Shown here piece by piece: positions 22,325 to 33,382 of a stretch of 64,000 bases of DNA. The notes under the pieces were generated by a model. That model was not told the DNA's origin and made no database searches. It saw nothing but the letters and a program-made list of their open reading frames with translations. A program made the translations under genes and the position numbers. The stretch covers positions 28,581,060 to 28,645,059 of the forward strand of contig OY987243.1 in NCBI GenBank assembly GCA_963920765.1. The letters run 5' to 3'. The stretch is from Ulota crispa (lineage: Eukaryota > Streptophyta > Bryopsida > Orthotrichales > Orthotrichaceae). The first letter of the stretch is position 1; every line of letters starts with the position of its first letter.

Positions 22325-22485
22325 ATTGACTGGAGGCTAGCTGCAACCTTAGCAGCTCGCCAAGGGTGCTGGTTGCAGAGCGTCAAGGCTGGGGGTTGAA
22401 CCCCAGACCTCGTGCCTCCCACCGTTGGCCCTTCCCTCAAGTTCCTTGCCACTACACCACTCACCACCTCATGTGTGTGCAAGAG
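22325..22485 (-). mobile_element. tRNA-derived SINE
   Basis: Read on the minus strand, TAGTGGCAAGG (22454-22444) fits a Pol III A box and GGTTCAACCC (22402-22393) fits a B box, about 40 bp apart. The segment is clearly GC-richer than the surrounding CACTA sequence and is followed, in transcript direction, by AT-rich sequence with A runs. The exact 5' and 3' ends are not defined, and no flanking duplication was recognised. Confidence 0.7.
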
Positions 22486-24369
22486 AATATGAAAAGTGTA
22501 TTTAAACACTACATAAGACTACTTTTAATTACTTTGCAAAGTCAATAGACTTTGAAGCCTATTTTGGTCTTGTAGAAGACTTTTTTCAAAAAACTTAAAC
22601 ATACAAAAAGCTGGTTAATGTAGTCTACTTTCACCTCCAACAAATTTTTTCAGATTTAAGATCTTTAATAAAAAGTTATGGGCAAAAATCAAAGAAGGTG
22701 TTCAGAAATTTTTAAAAATTATTTATTTTCACCCTTTTGACTTTTTATTATAATTTTTGATTGAAATGCATAAATCTCAAAAAATTGTTACAAGGGAGAA
22801 TTGGCTTCATTTTTCAGAATTTTTTAATTTTAATTTTTCTTGAAAACAAAACTCTTATTGGGTTAAAGTAGCCTCCATAGTTTGCTAGCTTCAAAAAACA
22901 TCAAATTCTGAATAGTTATAGAATTAAAAAGTTGTAATCATATAATCAAAATTTCAAAGTATCCAAAAAATTAAAAAAGATTCTATAATATTTTAAGATT
23001 TTTGAATCCTTATAAAGATTCCAAAAATATTTCATACAATTTTATTTTTTTTGTTGATGTGATTTATAAAAGAAGGGGAAATATTAAAAATGCTCTTTGG
23101 TTGTTTCAAATTATTAAATGTATCCCTTAATAATTTAAAATATCAAAAATACTCTTGTTTTTTGTTAGAGTATCAACTCTACCCCTAGTATTTTGAGATA
23201 ATATAAAAATGCACTTTTAATTTGAAATAGCAAAGACACTTTTGTGTTATTTGAAATATAAAAATCACCTTTGATTTTATGTAAGAATATCAATTAAACT
23301 ATACCCTTAGTTATTTTTGAAGCTACTACAAGTTCCCGTAATTCACTTTTTTTATTACAATTTTTTGTAACTACTAGAATGACAATGAAAGTTGTTAAAA
23401 ATAGAGGCAATTCAATTGCAAACTCAATCTTATAGTCAAGTTGTTCAAACTCTTTGTAGGGTTTTTGCCTATAGATTTATCATTGCAAAAACTAATGCAT
23501 CAAATGCATGGTGATTTTTATATTTAATATAATATTTAACATACAATTGGACTTAAAAGGCACAAAAAAACTAGAGGTATTTACAATATTTACAAAGAAT
23601 AAAGATTAATTGGCATTTTTACACTAAACCAAAGGTAGGTTTTTTTTTCAAACTACTCAAGGATTTATTGGATAATTTAAAATAGTTGAGGAGCACTTCT
23701 AATATTTTCCCAATATATTATAGCAGTAGGCACTGTTGACATTTTTGCAAAAAGCCAAGGGTATTTTTGATACTTTTAAACTTTAACGGACATATATGAT
23801 TTTATAAAAGAATTGAGGGGCATTTTTTGTATTTTTTCACAAAGAAATTTTGGTGTTTAAAACAGCAAATGTTGTACTTTTTATATAAATTTTTTTTGAA
23901 TTAATGAAATTGTGTCCAAAAGTGTCCACATCAACAGAAAACTGTTGATTATCTATTGATTTTTTATTGTTTTGTTCTGTTTGAAAATGTCCAAATCAAC
24001 AAAAAACTATTGATTCTTTATTGTTTTGGCCATGTTTATAGTAGAACTTAAAGGCTACTAATGTTAAATCATATATACCAAATTGTGAAAAATGAAGAAA
24101 AAAACCACATTCAAAATTTTAAAAGATTCTAATTTTCTTGAAAACTTCTTTTATTTTGCAAAAATTCAAAATATTTTCAAGTAATCCACAAATATTCTAG
24201 AAAGATTTCAAAAACAACCCAAATTATTATAATAGTTTTTTATGAAAAACATTCTAAAGTATTTTAATGATTTGCAAAAAGATCCTAAAACAACTCTAAC
24301 TGAGTCTAAGAGATTCAATTTTTATTAAGATTTTGAAGTCTTTTAACAAATTACATAATAATAGATTTC

Positions 24370-24835
24370 AAAAAGAATCTTGAAGATTCCAAAGAAGGTT
24401 CTTGAGATTCCAAAAAGATTCTCAAAGATTCTTTAAAAAATCTCAAGGATTCTCAAATATTCTTAATTTTTTGGAAAGATTCTCAAAAATTCTGAAAAAT
24501 TCTTAAAGATTCTCAAAGATTCTTTAAAAACCTAAAAAGATTCTCAAAGATTCTTTAAAAATCTCAAAGATTCTCAAAGATTCTCAATTTTTTGAAAAGA
24601 TTTCCAAAAGATTCTCATAGATTCTTAAAGATTTCAAAAAGATTTTTAAAGATACCCAAAAGATTCTTAAAGATCCCCAAAAGATTTTCAAAGATTCTTT
24701 AAAAACCTAAAAAGATTCTCAAAGATTTTTTAAAAATATCAAAGATTCTCAAAGATTCTCATTTTTTGAAAAGATTCTTAAAGATTCTCAAAAGATTCTT
24801 AAAGATTCCTAAATAGATTTTGAAAGATTCTAAAA
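24370..24835. repeat. Degenerate GATTCT-rich tandem zone
   Basis: Dozens of AAAGATTCT / TTAAAGATTCTCA words in the same orientation with irregular spacing. This is probably the expanded subterminal repeat region of the enclosing CACTA element. Confidence 0.8.
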
Positions 24836-24991
24836 TTTCTGTTGATTTTGACAATGGTGTCCAAATCAACAAAATGTATTTAGTTTCTTACAAAATTCTG
24901 TTAAATTAGTCAATTAGCAAGTGCAAGTGCCCAAAACAACAAGAAATTGTTGATTTTTTGTTGTTTTGGATAGAGTTTTCCACTCGTGTTA

Positions 24992-25605
24992 TCACATGGA
25001 ATATTTTTTAATGTGAACCGGGGGACATGCCATGGGGGCCATGGAGGGCACTTCTTTCTATAATAGTACTATGTGTGTTATAAAAAAAATGCAAATTACA
25101 TGTTATTATTTTTTTGCTCAATTGTTCACTTACAATTTGAGCTAAACAAAGCACAAATAAATACAAAGAATTCACAAATTGGCCTCCGCCAAAACGGTAG
25201 GTGCACGGATCCACTAGTTTAACATTTATAAAAAAATGCCCCCTCTTACCTGTCCGTTGGGTAAATGGCAACTGGTCAACCTAAAACATAAACAAAAAAC
25301 AAAAAACGTTTGGTATATTGTGACCGGTGTTTTACCTGATATTTAGAAGGTGAAAGGACATTTTCAATGAACCTTGTTAGTTAACTCTTACTTTGTATTT
25401 TAAATTGAATACAAAGGGGTGGGGAGGGAGACAAAAAGACACTTGAAATGAACTCCTTTGAATATTTTTTAAATTTAAATTTGAAATTTAAAACTAGAAG
25501 AGGTATAGATCGATATGAAAAGACATATACATTGAATTCCCACTTAAAATCTCACCACTACTCATTTACCTTGGTAAATGGGTTTACAAGACTTGTTGTT
25601 CTATA
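24992..25605. other. No gene recognised
   Basis: Mixed AT-rich sequence; the minus-strand 87-codon open frame at 25008-25271 has no domain or context. Confidence 0.3.
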
Positions 25606-25836
25606 AAAAAAAATATGCCCGTGGCATGAGCTATGTGACTAACAAGCGTAAGTACATATTCCATCATAACTTTCTTTCTACAAATTGAAGTGGTTTGAAA
25701 AATGTTGCAATGGAAAGCTACTCCTTGGATACGCATCCTCTGAATTTTTTTTGTGTGAGTATATATCTTTTTATATAAGCATTAGCCTACCCAAAGTTGC
25801 TATATTGCCAAAAAACACAATTTGATAGTTCAAGGG
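25606..25836 (+). repeat. Dispersed repeat L, copy 2, ending at TTAA
   Basis: Direct repeat of 19141-19350. It ends TTCAAGGG followed by TTAA at 25837-25840, like the right ends of F-type elements (53202, 41450). L may therefore be the right part of a TTAA element whose left end is lost. Confidence 0.55.
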
Positions 25837-25924
25837 TTAAGACTTCTTTTGTATGACCAAATTGTGGCCAGTAGTTAGTGCATTTTTGGTTAGCACACTT
25901 ATTTAGAAGAGATGAGTACTCAAG

Positions 25925-26089
25925 CACTAGACAATACACATGCAATAAATGACTAGGTCACAATCTTTGCACAACAATTGCATGCTTGTAATTGAGTCAT
26001 TTTACAGTCATTACATAGTTGTTGTGTAATTGTTCAATTGTTGTATAGTTGTTTTGACCTAGTCATTTATTGCCGTTTTTCTTCTAGTG
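25925..26089. mobile_element. Miniature CACTA element
   Basis: Left CACTAGACAATAC and right complement CACTAGAAGAAAAACGG. Both continue into the same GCAATAAATGACTAGGTC, giving inverted ends of about 36 bp. 165 bp. Flanking triplets AAG and AAA match at two of three bases. Confidence 0.85.
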
Positions 26090-26092
26090 AAA

Positions 26093-27789
26093 TAATAAGC
26101 ATGTTAAGTCAACATTGTGTTTCAACATTTTCCTTTGTACATTTGATGAACAACTGATAGTACGATGTACTAAAAGATCATTGACTTTGAAGAAGTAAGA
26201 TGTAGTACAACGGATTTCTCCTTTTTTGGGATGTTTTTAATTAAATCAATGAATCTTGAGTAATTATATAAACTCAAATTCAATTTTAGATTCAAATCAA
26301 TTTGCCTCTTCATCCCCCTCCTCACCCCTTTTGTATCTCAATTTCAAATTCAAATTGGAAAAAGATTCAATGGGTTCCACCAAAGATGTCCTTTTACACC
26401 CATGTTCATCACTTTGCCCCTTGGCCCTTGGCCAATCACGAATTTTTAAATCATACTTTGCTTGCAACTACCCAACTAATAGAGATTGACAGACATCCTA
26501 ATCTATTATATAGATAGACTAAAATTTTGGAAGCTTACCAAAGGGTGACGGCACGATCAAGGTATTCATGAAAGAGCCTGCGGGATATTCAGACAAGACT
26601 CTTATCTCACTTGCACTAGTGAGTCCGGATTATTTTTGTTTTGGGAAATATTTGACCTTGCAAGTGATGAGATATTTTTCTTAAAAAGCTTTCATTACGT
26701 TAAGACATTCATTTAGAAAATGTTCCTTCCATCAAAAGGACTTTCTTGATTTTTTTTCACACCATAAAATTGATTAGAACCCAAATGTCTTGATCTGGAC
26801 TTTTTTTGACTTGTAATTTGTAATGGCTCCCTAAAATAAAAAATTAACATTTTGATAATTTTGACCATATGTGCACCTAGAAACAAGTATATGTGCATGC
26901 TTTTGCCACTTAACCCTTACAATTTTCAGCCATTTTGAAGGTGTTTTCAATCTCAATTTTGTAAGTTATGAAAGGGTTAAGCTTGAAGTACGATGATTTT
27001 TAGGCCAAAGTAACTATAAGATCTTGTAGAAAGCCAAGTCCTTATCATCTTTACAAAGTTTGGTTTCAATCAAAGGGTTAAATTGAAAAATTATAACAAA
27101 AATGTAAAGGGTACTACAAGGAAATCAATAATTTGGAGTAGATGAAATTGTGCTTTGATTGGCTCTTCTGGACACATAATTTTTTTAAAAGTTAATATCT
27201 TATGCTCATTCTCAAGGTAACCAAGTTCCACATGCATAGAAACAAATCTTGTATTTTTAGGGTAAAAAATGAGTGAGAAAATGGTTTTGCAATAATGACC
27301 ACTTCACCCTTAAATTTCAGAAATTGTGAGTAAAATAGAAGATTTTCACAAATTGAGGGCCAAAATTTAACACTACAACTTCAAGACCACCTTAGTTTGA
27401 ATTTTTTTGTAAATCCAATAGTAGCTCTTCTTTTAAATTTGAAAACTCCACTACATAGCTAACTTGTTTCTCTTTCTAATGAGCCAAAGTTCAAGTGACT
27501 CTTTACATTCCTAAGTTCATAAATGGCCGTCTTAAAAAACAATCAACCCATTTTGGGTTGCTGAAAAAATTTAAAGGTTAAAAAGAAAATTTACCAACTT
27601 TTCATGTTCTTTATTGGACTTGGAAAATTCACATGAAACTATTCCTAAAAGAAATTGTAACAACTAATTTTAATAATGTATGGACTAATACACTTTAAAT
27701 TCTTGGACCATAGAAGCTTGCACAACTATAAATGTATTAACCTAATTCCTACTAACCAAATTTGTAGTCCAGATGAATCCTTTACCAAA
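26093..27789. other. No gene recognised
   Basis: Overlapping open frames at 26256 and 26302 lie in low-complexity AT-rich sequence and have no domain. CCCTTACAATTTT after TTAA (26910-26913) and GAAAGGG before TTAA (26977-26980) bracket 63 bp that could be a tiny decayed TTAA element, but the ends match over only about 5 bp. Confidence 0.3.
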
Positions 27790-28122
27790 GGAAAAATATG
27801 GGGCGTCAATAAGGCCTTTATAAACAATTCCAGCCCTCCATTTTTTTGGTTCCCGATGTGGGGAACCAACCCCTACTGATGGCCAAAAAAATTAATTAAA
27901 AAAATCTAAAAAAAATGAAAATAATAAAAAATTAAAAAATTAAAAAATCTTAGAAAAAAATAAGAAACTTTTTTGATTTTTTTTAAAATTTAAAAAATCG
28001 AAAAAAGCTGACGTGGCATCAATGGTGCCAAGTCAGCTTGCGCTTAATTTTATTGGGAACCGGGTTTCCATGGCTAAGTACCCCTCCAAACTTAGGGCTT
28101 TATTGGAGCCCCATATTTTTCC
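27790..28122. mobile_element. MITE T
   Basis: Inverted ends GGAAAAATATGGGGCGTCAA and the reverse of GGAAAAATATGGGGCTCCAA. Inside are GGTTCCC...GGGAACC and a TGACGTGGCA/TGCCAAGTCA inverted pair around an A-rich centre. 333 bp. The GGGGC ends suggest a Tourist-like element, but the symmetric flanks hide the target duplication. Confidence 0.7.
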
Positions 28123-28332
28123 TAATGAAATGAGACAGTGTTGGAACTTCTCCCAAAATTGCTCATTTGGACATGATAACATTCAACATTTGAAAAAGTA
28201 AATTTTTTTCTACTAATCCACAAGTATAAGCAACTTCTTGTCAAATAGTTAAGAGCATGGCACTATTTAGTAAGACGTATTAAAGAGAAGAAGTATCTTG
28301 GGTATGGCCAAATTGAAGTTAAGCAGTCTTTT

Positions 28333-28465
28333 TGGGTACCCTGATTATGCCATTACCCCAAAGGTTTAGGAGCAAAGAATTTTTGTTGTCAAATCTGACT
28401 TGACCTCGTTCCATGAAGGCATTTGTTTTGATAATTGTCCTTTACTTTCCTTTTGTTAGAAGTGG
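28333..28465 (-). repeat. Dispersed repeat M, copy 2, first part
   Basis: Reverse complement of about 18985-19117. It breaks off at AGAAGTGG, exactly where the 3.84-kb insertion begins, and resumes at 32309. Confidence 0.85.
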
Positions 28466-28589
28466 TGTCGCAACCTGAAATGTCAACTTTAGGATTTTAG
28501 ACAATAAAAATATGTAAAATCTTCCTATTCAAATAATTTTTTTGTTTTTACATAGTAAAAAGGAGAAGTTTATCAAAATTACCAATTAA

Positions 28590-28660
28590 CCCCCAAATGC
28601 CCACGGCACCCAACTTGTGTGTTTTCAACACTGAAATTTGATAGCGTGGGCATTTAGGGG
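28590..28660. mobile_element. 71-bp miniature TTAA element
   Basis: CCCCCAAATGCCCACGG at the left and CGTGGGCATTTAGGGG at the right form inverted ends of about 16 bp with one mismatch. TTAA lies at 28586-28589 and 28661-28664. Little more than the two ends remains. Confidence 0.9.
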
Positions 28661-29112
28661 TTAAGAAATTTTGCAATTCCTTAAGTAGTTAAAACGGTTA
28701 ACAGGAGATTAACGATTTCTTGCCAAACCGGAAATAGATTCATGTTCAACTGGAACCGCTTGCCCGGAATTATTATCTAGGTCATATAGCGTGCCGTTGG
28801 GACAAATTCCAAAAACTGTAAATGTGTTGCTCGGTGACCAACAATCACTAACAGAAGAATTAGGAATCATGGCAATGGTTTATCTCGTAATCATCATTAC
28901 AGGAACGATTGCAATGGTTCATTTGGGAAACCTTGATTTGGAGCTTGCAAAGGAGAAGGCAAGTTCATTTTCAAAGTCTCATTCATCTTGTCTCCTAATC
29001 CTTGCTTTTTGCGCATTAGTTTTGTGAGAAAAGTGTGGAGGCGCTGTGAGCGGTAGGCTATCCTAAAGAGTGAGTTGTTGGTTGCAAGTTTTCTTCATCC
29101 ACTTCCAAAGCC

Positions 29113-30868
29113 ATGGGTAGCACAGATAAGGGAGAGGAAGCGCCGATTGCACTTAGGTCGGTAGTTCTGAGAGTTCATGAAGATCCTGACGCAAAAAAGG
29201 TGTTAGAGGAGGATCTAAGCCGGATGGATTGTGAGGGATTTTGTAAGGTGCATTAGGGTTTAGAAAACAAGGAGATGGTCTAGAAATTGTTAGGGGATCC
29301 AGCAAGGCAGTGGGACAACTCTAAACGAGCTCATCCAAATACTTGGTCGGCAGAGGCCTGAATTTGAGTATACTCCTTTGCAAGTGCTGGAGAGGGGCTT
29401 TGCCCTCGAGGAGAGGAGTACAGTGAGGGGAAGTTTCCAACAGCAGCAGACTCTAAGAATAGGTATTTGATCGCCAATTATAAGAAAAACCTAGAGAAGC
29501 GAGTCTTGGAATTCTTGATTCCTATTTTGCTTCCGGATAGACCTACCACCCTCACCCGTACCTATGCTAACACCATTTTTGGTGCATTATCCTCAAAGAG
29601 AGCGGTGAATTGGGGGATAGTTGTCAGAGATTTAGTGTTAAAATTAGTGAACTTGATAGGGAATACTAAACCGTCAGGACTCAGTCCCTTTTTGTTCCAT
29701 TTGTATAAACATCTAGAATTATTGAAGGACAATGAGAGTAGAGCCTATGAAGCTGCTGAGGTGATGATGAGATTTGACATCACTCCGAAACCTGAATTGG
29801 ACCAAGAACTAAAACAGGAATAAGAACCACAAGCAGAGGCAGAAGAGACCCTCGAACCGATGAGACAGGAGCAAGCCAAACAAGAGGGTAAAGAACCTGC
29901 TAAGGCTTCCAGATCTCCGCCAAAGCAGGTCAAGAAAAACCCAAGGAACTGCCGGGATAAGGAACCTTTTTCTAATATTATTAGTCAAATTTAGGGGATC
30001 CATGAGGTAGTCATGTTTGATAGAGATGTTCTCTACAAACTGCTCATATTGACGGACATTGTCCATCAAAATGAGCTTTTATGATACAGTGAAGGATCTC
30101 TATTGGATCAAGAAGTAAAGCCGGATGGAGGTGCAAAACCTATCCGGATAGGTGACAACACTCACCTCACTACTACGACAGCAATCAGAGGAGGACAAGT
30201 TAGCCCAACGCACCTACCAAGATATGGCTTGGCTCCAAAATATGGTCGCCATTCTGGGGGACGTGGTGACAAAGGCCAAGTTGTTCCAAGAGGAAGTGCT
30301 GAAGATAGGATCAACAATGAGTGCCAAGCTTGTGGGGGTGTTGGTGGAATATGTAGGCAAGATAGAGGGAATGTTGCAGGAGATGCGGACGATCTTGCAT
30401 GGTGAGAGCAAGATGCTGGAAGAAGGAGAAGGGTCCTTTAGGAAGGAAGCCACACCTGCCCGGAAAACTCCACCTCCATTGTCTCCTTGTCCCTTTGTTA
30501 AGGAGGGACCAAAGAAAGTGAGGACACCTCGTTCCGTGAAGTTGCCTAGCAAAGTCAACTTTGGACCTGGAGAAGAGTCTATGCTCGGATCACGTACCCG
30601 GAGTCAGACCTGGGTAACTCCTAACAATGGAGGTGTCGTCCGAATACTGAATCCTGTCAAGAGGAAATGTACTCCTCAATGCTCCAAAGAGTTGACATCC
30701 CCCGTCTTGATGATGGACTTGGATGATGAACCCTCTGCCTCTAGCACAAGTTGTGAGGAGGAGACAGAGACTTCAACAAAATCTTTCGAGGACACGAACC
30801 CGGAAGCTATAAAATTAACGATGGGAAAGCGCGCAAAGAAGAAAGGGAAAGCGGCAAGAAGTTCTTGA
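29113..30868 (+). pseudogene. Broken gene carried by the 3.84-kb insertion
   Basis: An ATG at 29113 in good context (CCATGG) opens a frame that stops at 29254 and again at 29281. Coding continues in a second frame through about 29310-29460, then returns to the first frame from 29467 with stops at 29821, 29992 and 30082. It shifts near 30150 into a third stretch open to 30868. The 29467-29823 part (118 residues) has a segment TRTYANTIFGAL and PSGLSPFLFHLYKHLELL of the kind I associate with plant repeat-encoded 'putative plant transposon protein' sequences; this is memory, not a search. The last part (about 215 residues from its first Met) looks helical, then Pro- and Ser-rich, acidic, and ends in a basic GKRAKKKGKAARSS. 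Function unknown. No reverse transcriptase, integrase or DDE motif was seen. Confidence 0.6.
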
Positions 30869-30927
30869 GTCCGGCCACGTAAAAGTGCCGCCAAACTGGC
30901 AACACTTGTACTGGCAACACTTGTAGC

Positions 30928-31132
30928 GAAGAAGAAGAAGAAGAAGAAGAAGAAGAAGAAGAAGAAGAAGAAGAAGAAGAAGAAGAAGAAGAAGAAGAAG
31001 AAGAAGAAGAAGAAGAAGAAGAAGAAGAAGAAGAAGAAGAAGAAGAAGAAGAAGAAGAAGAAGAAGAAGAAGAAGAAGAAGAAGAAGAAGAAGAAGAAGA
31101 AGAAGAAGAAGAAGAAGAAGAAGAAGAAGAAG

Positions 31133-31162
<30 letters not shown>
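30928..31162. repeat. (GAA)n microsatellite, about 78 units
   Basis: Uninterrupted GAA triplets over 235 bp, starting 60 bp after the last stop of the pseudogene. A purine-only tract of this length can form triplex DNA. Confidence 0.98.
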
Positions 31163-31163
<1 letters not shown>

Positions 31164-32307
31164 TAGGTATAGCCTTCTATCTTGCTACTATCCAGGATCG
31201 CAGATCCCGGATTTGAGGATCTGAGATCCACCTTTAGAGGCAACTTGTAGTGGTAGTTCAGGCCCCCTTTTTGTGGATCAAAGAATGAAACGTGTCATTT
31301 TTTTATCAGTAACTTTACCTTCAGGAAGCTTTTCGATGATTTGTGGGGATTAGTTATTAGGAGCAACTATATTATTGTTGCCTAGGGCAATTTTATATTT
31401 TTGATTTTCTCTATGTACAACAAGTTCCGGATTTCCACCTCAGAGTCCTGAGTTGATGGTTTGGTGCAATGTTGGTATGCCGGCAATGCTAGAACTGTTG
31501 TTTTGTGCGGGTAGCCGGACGCTGAGTGTGAAGGAAACTAAGATAGTCCCCGAATCCTGTCTGACTGGGTTTCTCTAGCATTATTGAGGTGGTTGGAAAA
31601 CAGCATGTTCTAAGGGGCAGCTCCTGTTTGGGTTTATAATCTGGATACTCTTGTGAGGGATAGCCAATCTTAGGTTGGGTGCGTCCAGATAGCAATCCCA
31701 ACGCATGCTAGTTGACGATTGAGAGGTTCCACTACTACCAGGAGTGATTTTGAGCATAATAACATAGATCCTTTAGTTATCCGATTACCATCTTAGCACA
31801 AGAATTAGGTCAGGAAGGGTCTATCGTTGTAGTAATTTGGGGTTGTAAGGGTTTTATGTGTGACTTGTCTATTTGGAATCACTTCCGGATTGGCCGGGGG
31901 AGGTAATTGCATCTTGTTGTCCTTGTATTCTTTGTTGTTGTTTTGTTCAATGATACTTCATTCACTATAAACTGTTGAAGAGTAGGAACTCACGCGGCCT
32001 TCTTTAATCAAATAGCAGAACCCTCTGCTATAGAGGCTAAACTTCTCTTGTCATAGTTAAATGTCCTACCAAAATCGGATCTAATAGCAAAGATCTGGAT
32101 AATCATCCGGATACTCCAGTTATTCTGTGTGTGTGTGTGTTTGTTTTGGTGTGTTGTTGCAAAGTCTAACATGGTTTTCCTATCCTATTCCAGTCATCTT
32201 AAGGAACTACAAACTAAATCTCTTTAGGAATGAAAATAAGTCACCTTATTGGTATTTTAACACTTTTGAATGCTAATAAGAGGATAAGTACTTTCTTGTG
32301 CTACAAC
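31163..32307. other. 3' part of the 3.84-kb insertion, no gene recognised
   Basis: Contains a short GT run (32126-32141) and several ATCCGGAT / GGATCTGA words around 31185-31230 and 32080-32115. No long open frame and no repeat of the 5' end of the insertion was found. Confidence 0.4.
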
Positions 32308-32308
32308 A

Positions 32309-32862
32309 AGTGGCCCCCTGTAGTAATCAAGCTTGTCAAAGCCACAATTTTTTTTTTCAATTTCTTTTCTTTCTTTCCCTCCTCTAAAGCTAGCTAAAAC
32401 TTAAAAACCCCACCATTCACATTTTGAGAAGACCATTGTATGTGGAAGCAAACAATTGTTGAAAATCAGCATTGCATGAGAATCTTCTTGAAGCTAGTTT
32501 CCTACTCTAAATTTTTAGAATGTGTTCCCCAATTCAAAATGTTATGAAAGTTTTTGAACATATGGTAAACTCTATCACAAGCACCAATTCAAAGGATTTC
32601 AAGAAAAGAAGCAATATTATCTAGTGAAAAAGCCTCCCCAAATTAGAGATGACCAAAATTTGAATGCCCCCCAAAAATAATATTTCTTGCTTCAAACCTT
32701 ATAATCTTACAATTGGTGCGGTAAACATCTTTCAACTTTTTACCACATCACAATGAAGTAGTCCACTACTAGATCCTAAAGAACTGAACTAAGATTTTAT
32801 TTAAACTTTTTTTTGCTTTGCATGAAAACAACCCATGTTGACTTTTGAGTGTTTTTTTTTCT
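32309..32862 (-). repeat. Dispersed repeat M, copy 2, second part
   Basis: Nearly identical to the reverse complement of 18459-19000 over about 550 bp; only scattered single differences are visible. It begins with the second AGTGG of the insertion duplication. Confidence 0.9.
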
Positions 32863-33280
32863 GAAACATGGACAAAGAACTTTAGGCCGGGTCAACATTG
32901 GTTAGGATGTAGAAGCGGTGCTGCTTTTTTGATTAGAACTATGGGTTATCTTTTTCCCCAAGGTGGTTTCAAAGCTAGTCTTGTTGTTTTCTTCAGTTTC
33001 TTACATATAAGAACCTATGCTTACAATTTTTGCACCTTGCTAGGTGCGCAAAGAAGGCAAATTCTCATGAGGAGACATTGTTTTGCACAGGATGATTTGT
33101 TTGCATTTTCAAAATGGCTCAAGAAACTGACATCTCCCCTGGACCTTCCCGTATGAACTAACATAGATTCAATTGGAACTAAAATGCTGAGTCCCACAAG
33201 ACACTTCAGAGACCAAAGGAGGGTGAAAACTGTGTTACTCATTTATGCTATGATTTGGGCTTGTGAACAAATTTGAATTC
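32863..33280. other. No gene recognised
   Basis: Open frames on both strands (32845-33156 plus, 33021-33242 minus) overlap each other, have no domain, and lie between two repeats. Confidence 0.35.
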
Positions 33281-33324
33281 TTAGAGCATTGCCATTGCAC
33301 CTCTCTATATGACTCTTTTATATT

Positions 33325-33327
<3 letters not shown>

Positions 33328-33380
<53 letters not shown>
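33328..33380. repeat. (TA)n microsatellite
   Basis: Perfect TA run in the left part of element I; an apparent 66-codon frame at 33263 is made by this run. Confidence 0.95.

Positions 33381-33382
<2 letters not shown>

Larger units (their letters stand above)
22078..24988. mobile_element. Non-autonomous CACTA (En/Spm-type) element
   Basis: The left end CACTAGTAGAAAA and the right end TTTTCCACTCGTG (complement CACGAGTGGAAAA) are the typical CACTA termini. TTA flanks both sides (22075-22077 and 24989-24991), the expected 3-bp duplication. Subterminal GTCCAAATCAACAAAA-like words recur in both directions (for example 23926, 23989, 24861). 2911 bp and no transposase, so it depended on another element. 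It contains a SINE (22325-22485) and a degenerate GATTCT repeat zone (24370-24835). Confidence 0.9.
28466..32308. mobile_element. 3.84-kb insertion inside repeat M, with 5-bp duplication
   Basis: AGTGG occurs at 28461-28465 and again at 32309-32313. Joining the two flanks restores the M sequence seen at 18459-19117. The inserted segment begins TGTCGCAACC and ends GCTACAACA, so it has TG...CA ends and a 5-bp (or 6-bp AAGTGG) duplication, as left by a retroviral-type integrase. I see no long terminal repeats. The ends also resemble short imperfect inverted repeats (TGTCGCAAC / TGTTGTAGC). It carries a broken gene (29113-30868), a GAA tract and a 71-bp TTAA element. Candidates are an LTR-retrotransposon derivative with lost or very short LTRs, or a Ginger-like DNA transposon. 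Confidence 0.75.

Noticed and set aside
26910-26980. 63-bp TTAA-bounded segment
   Set aside because: The ends match over only about 5 bp (CCCTT), which is expected often by chance in this sequence.
30214-30558. 114-codon minus-strand open frame
   Set aside because: Antisense shadow of the pseudogene 29113-30868.
28466-32308. Ordinary LTR retrotransposon
   Set aside because: The duplication and TG...CA ends fit, but no long direct terminal repeats and no reverse transcriptase, RNase H or integrase motifs were seen, so I left the class open.
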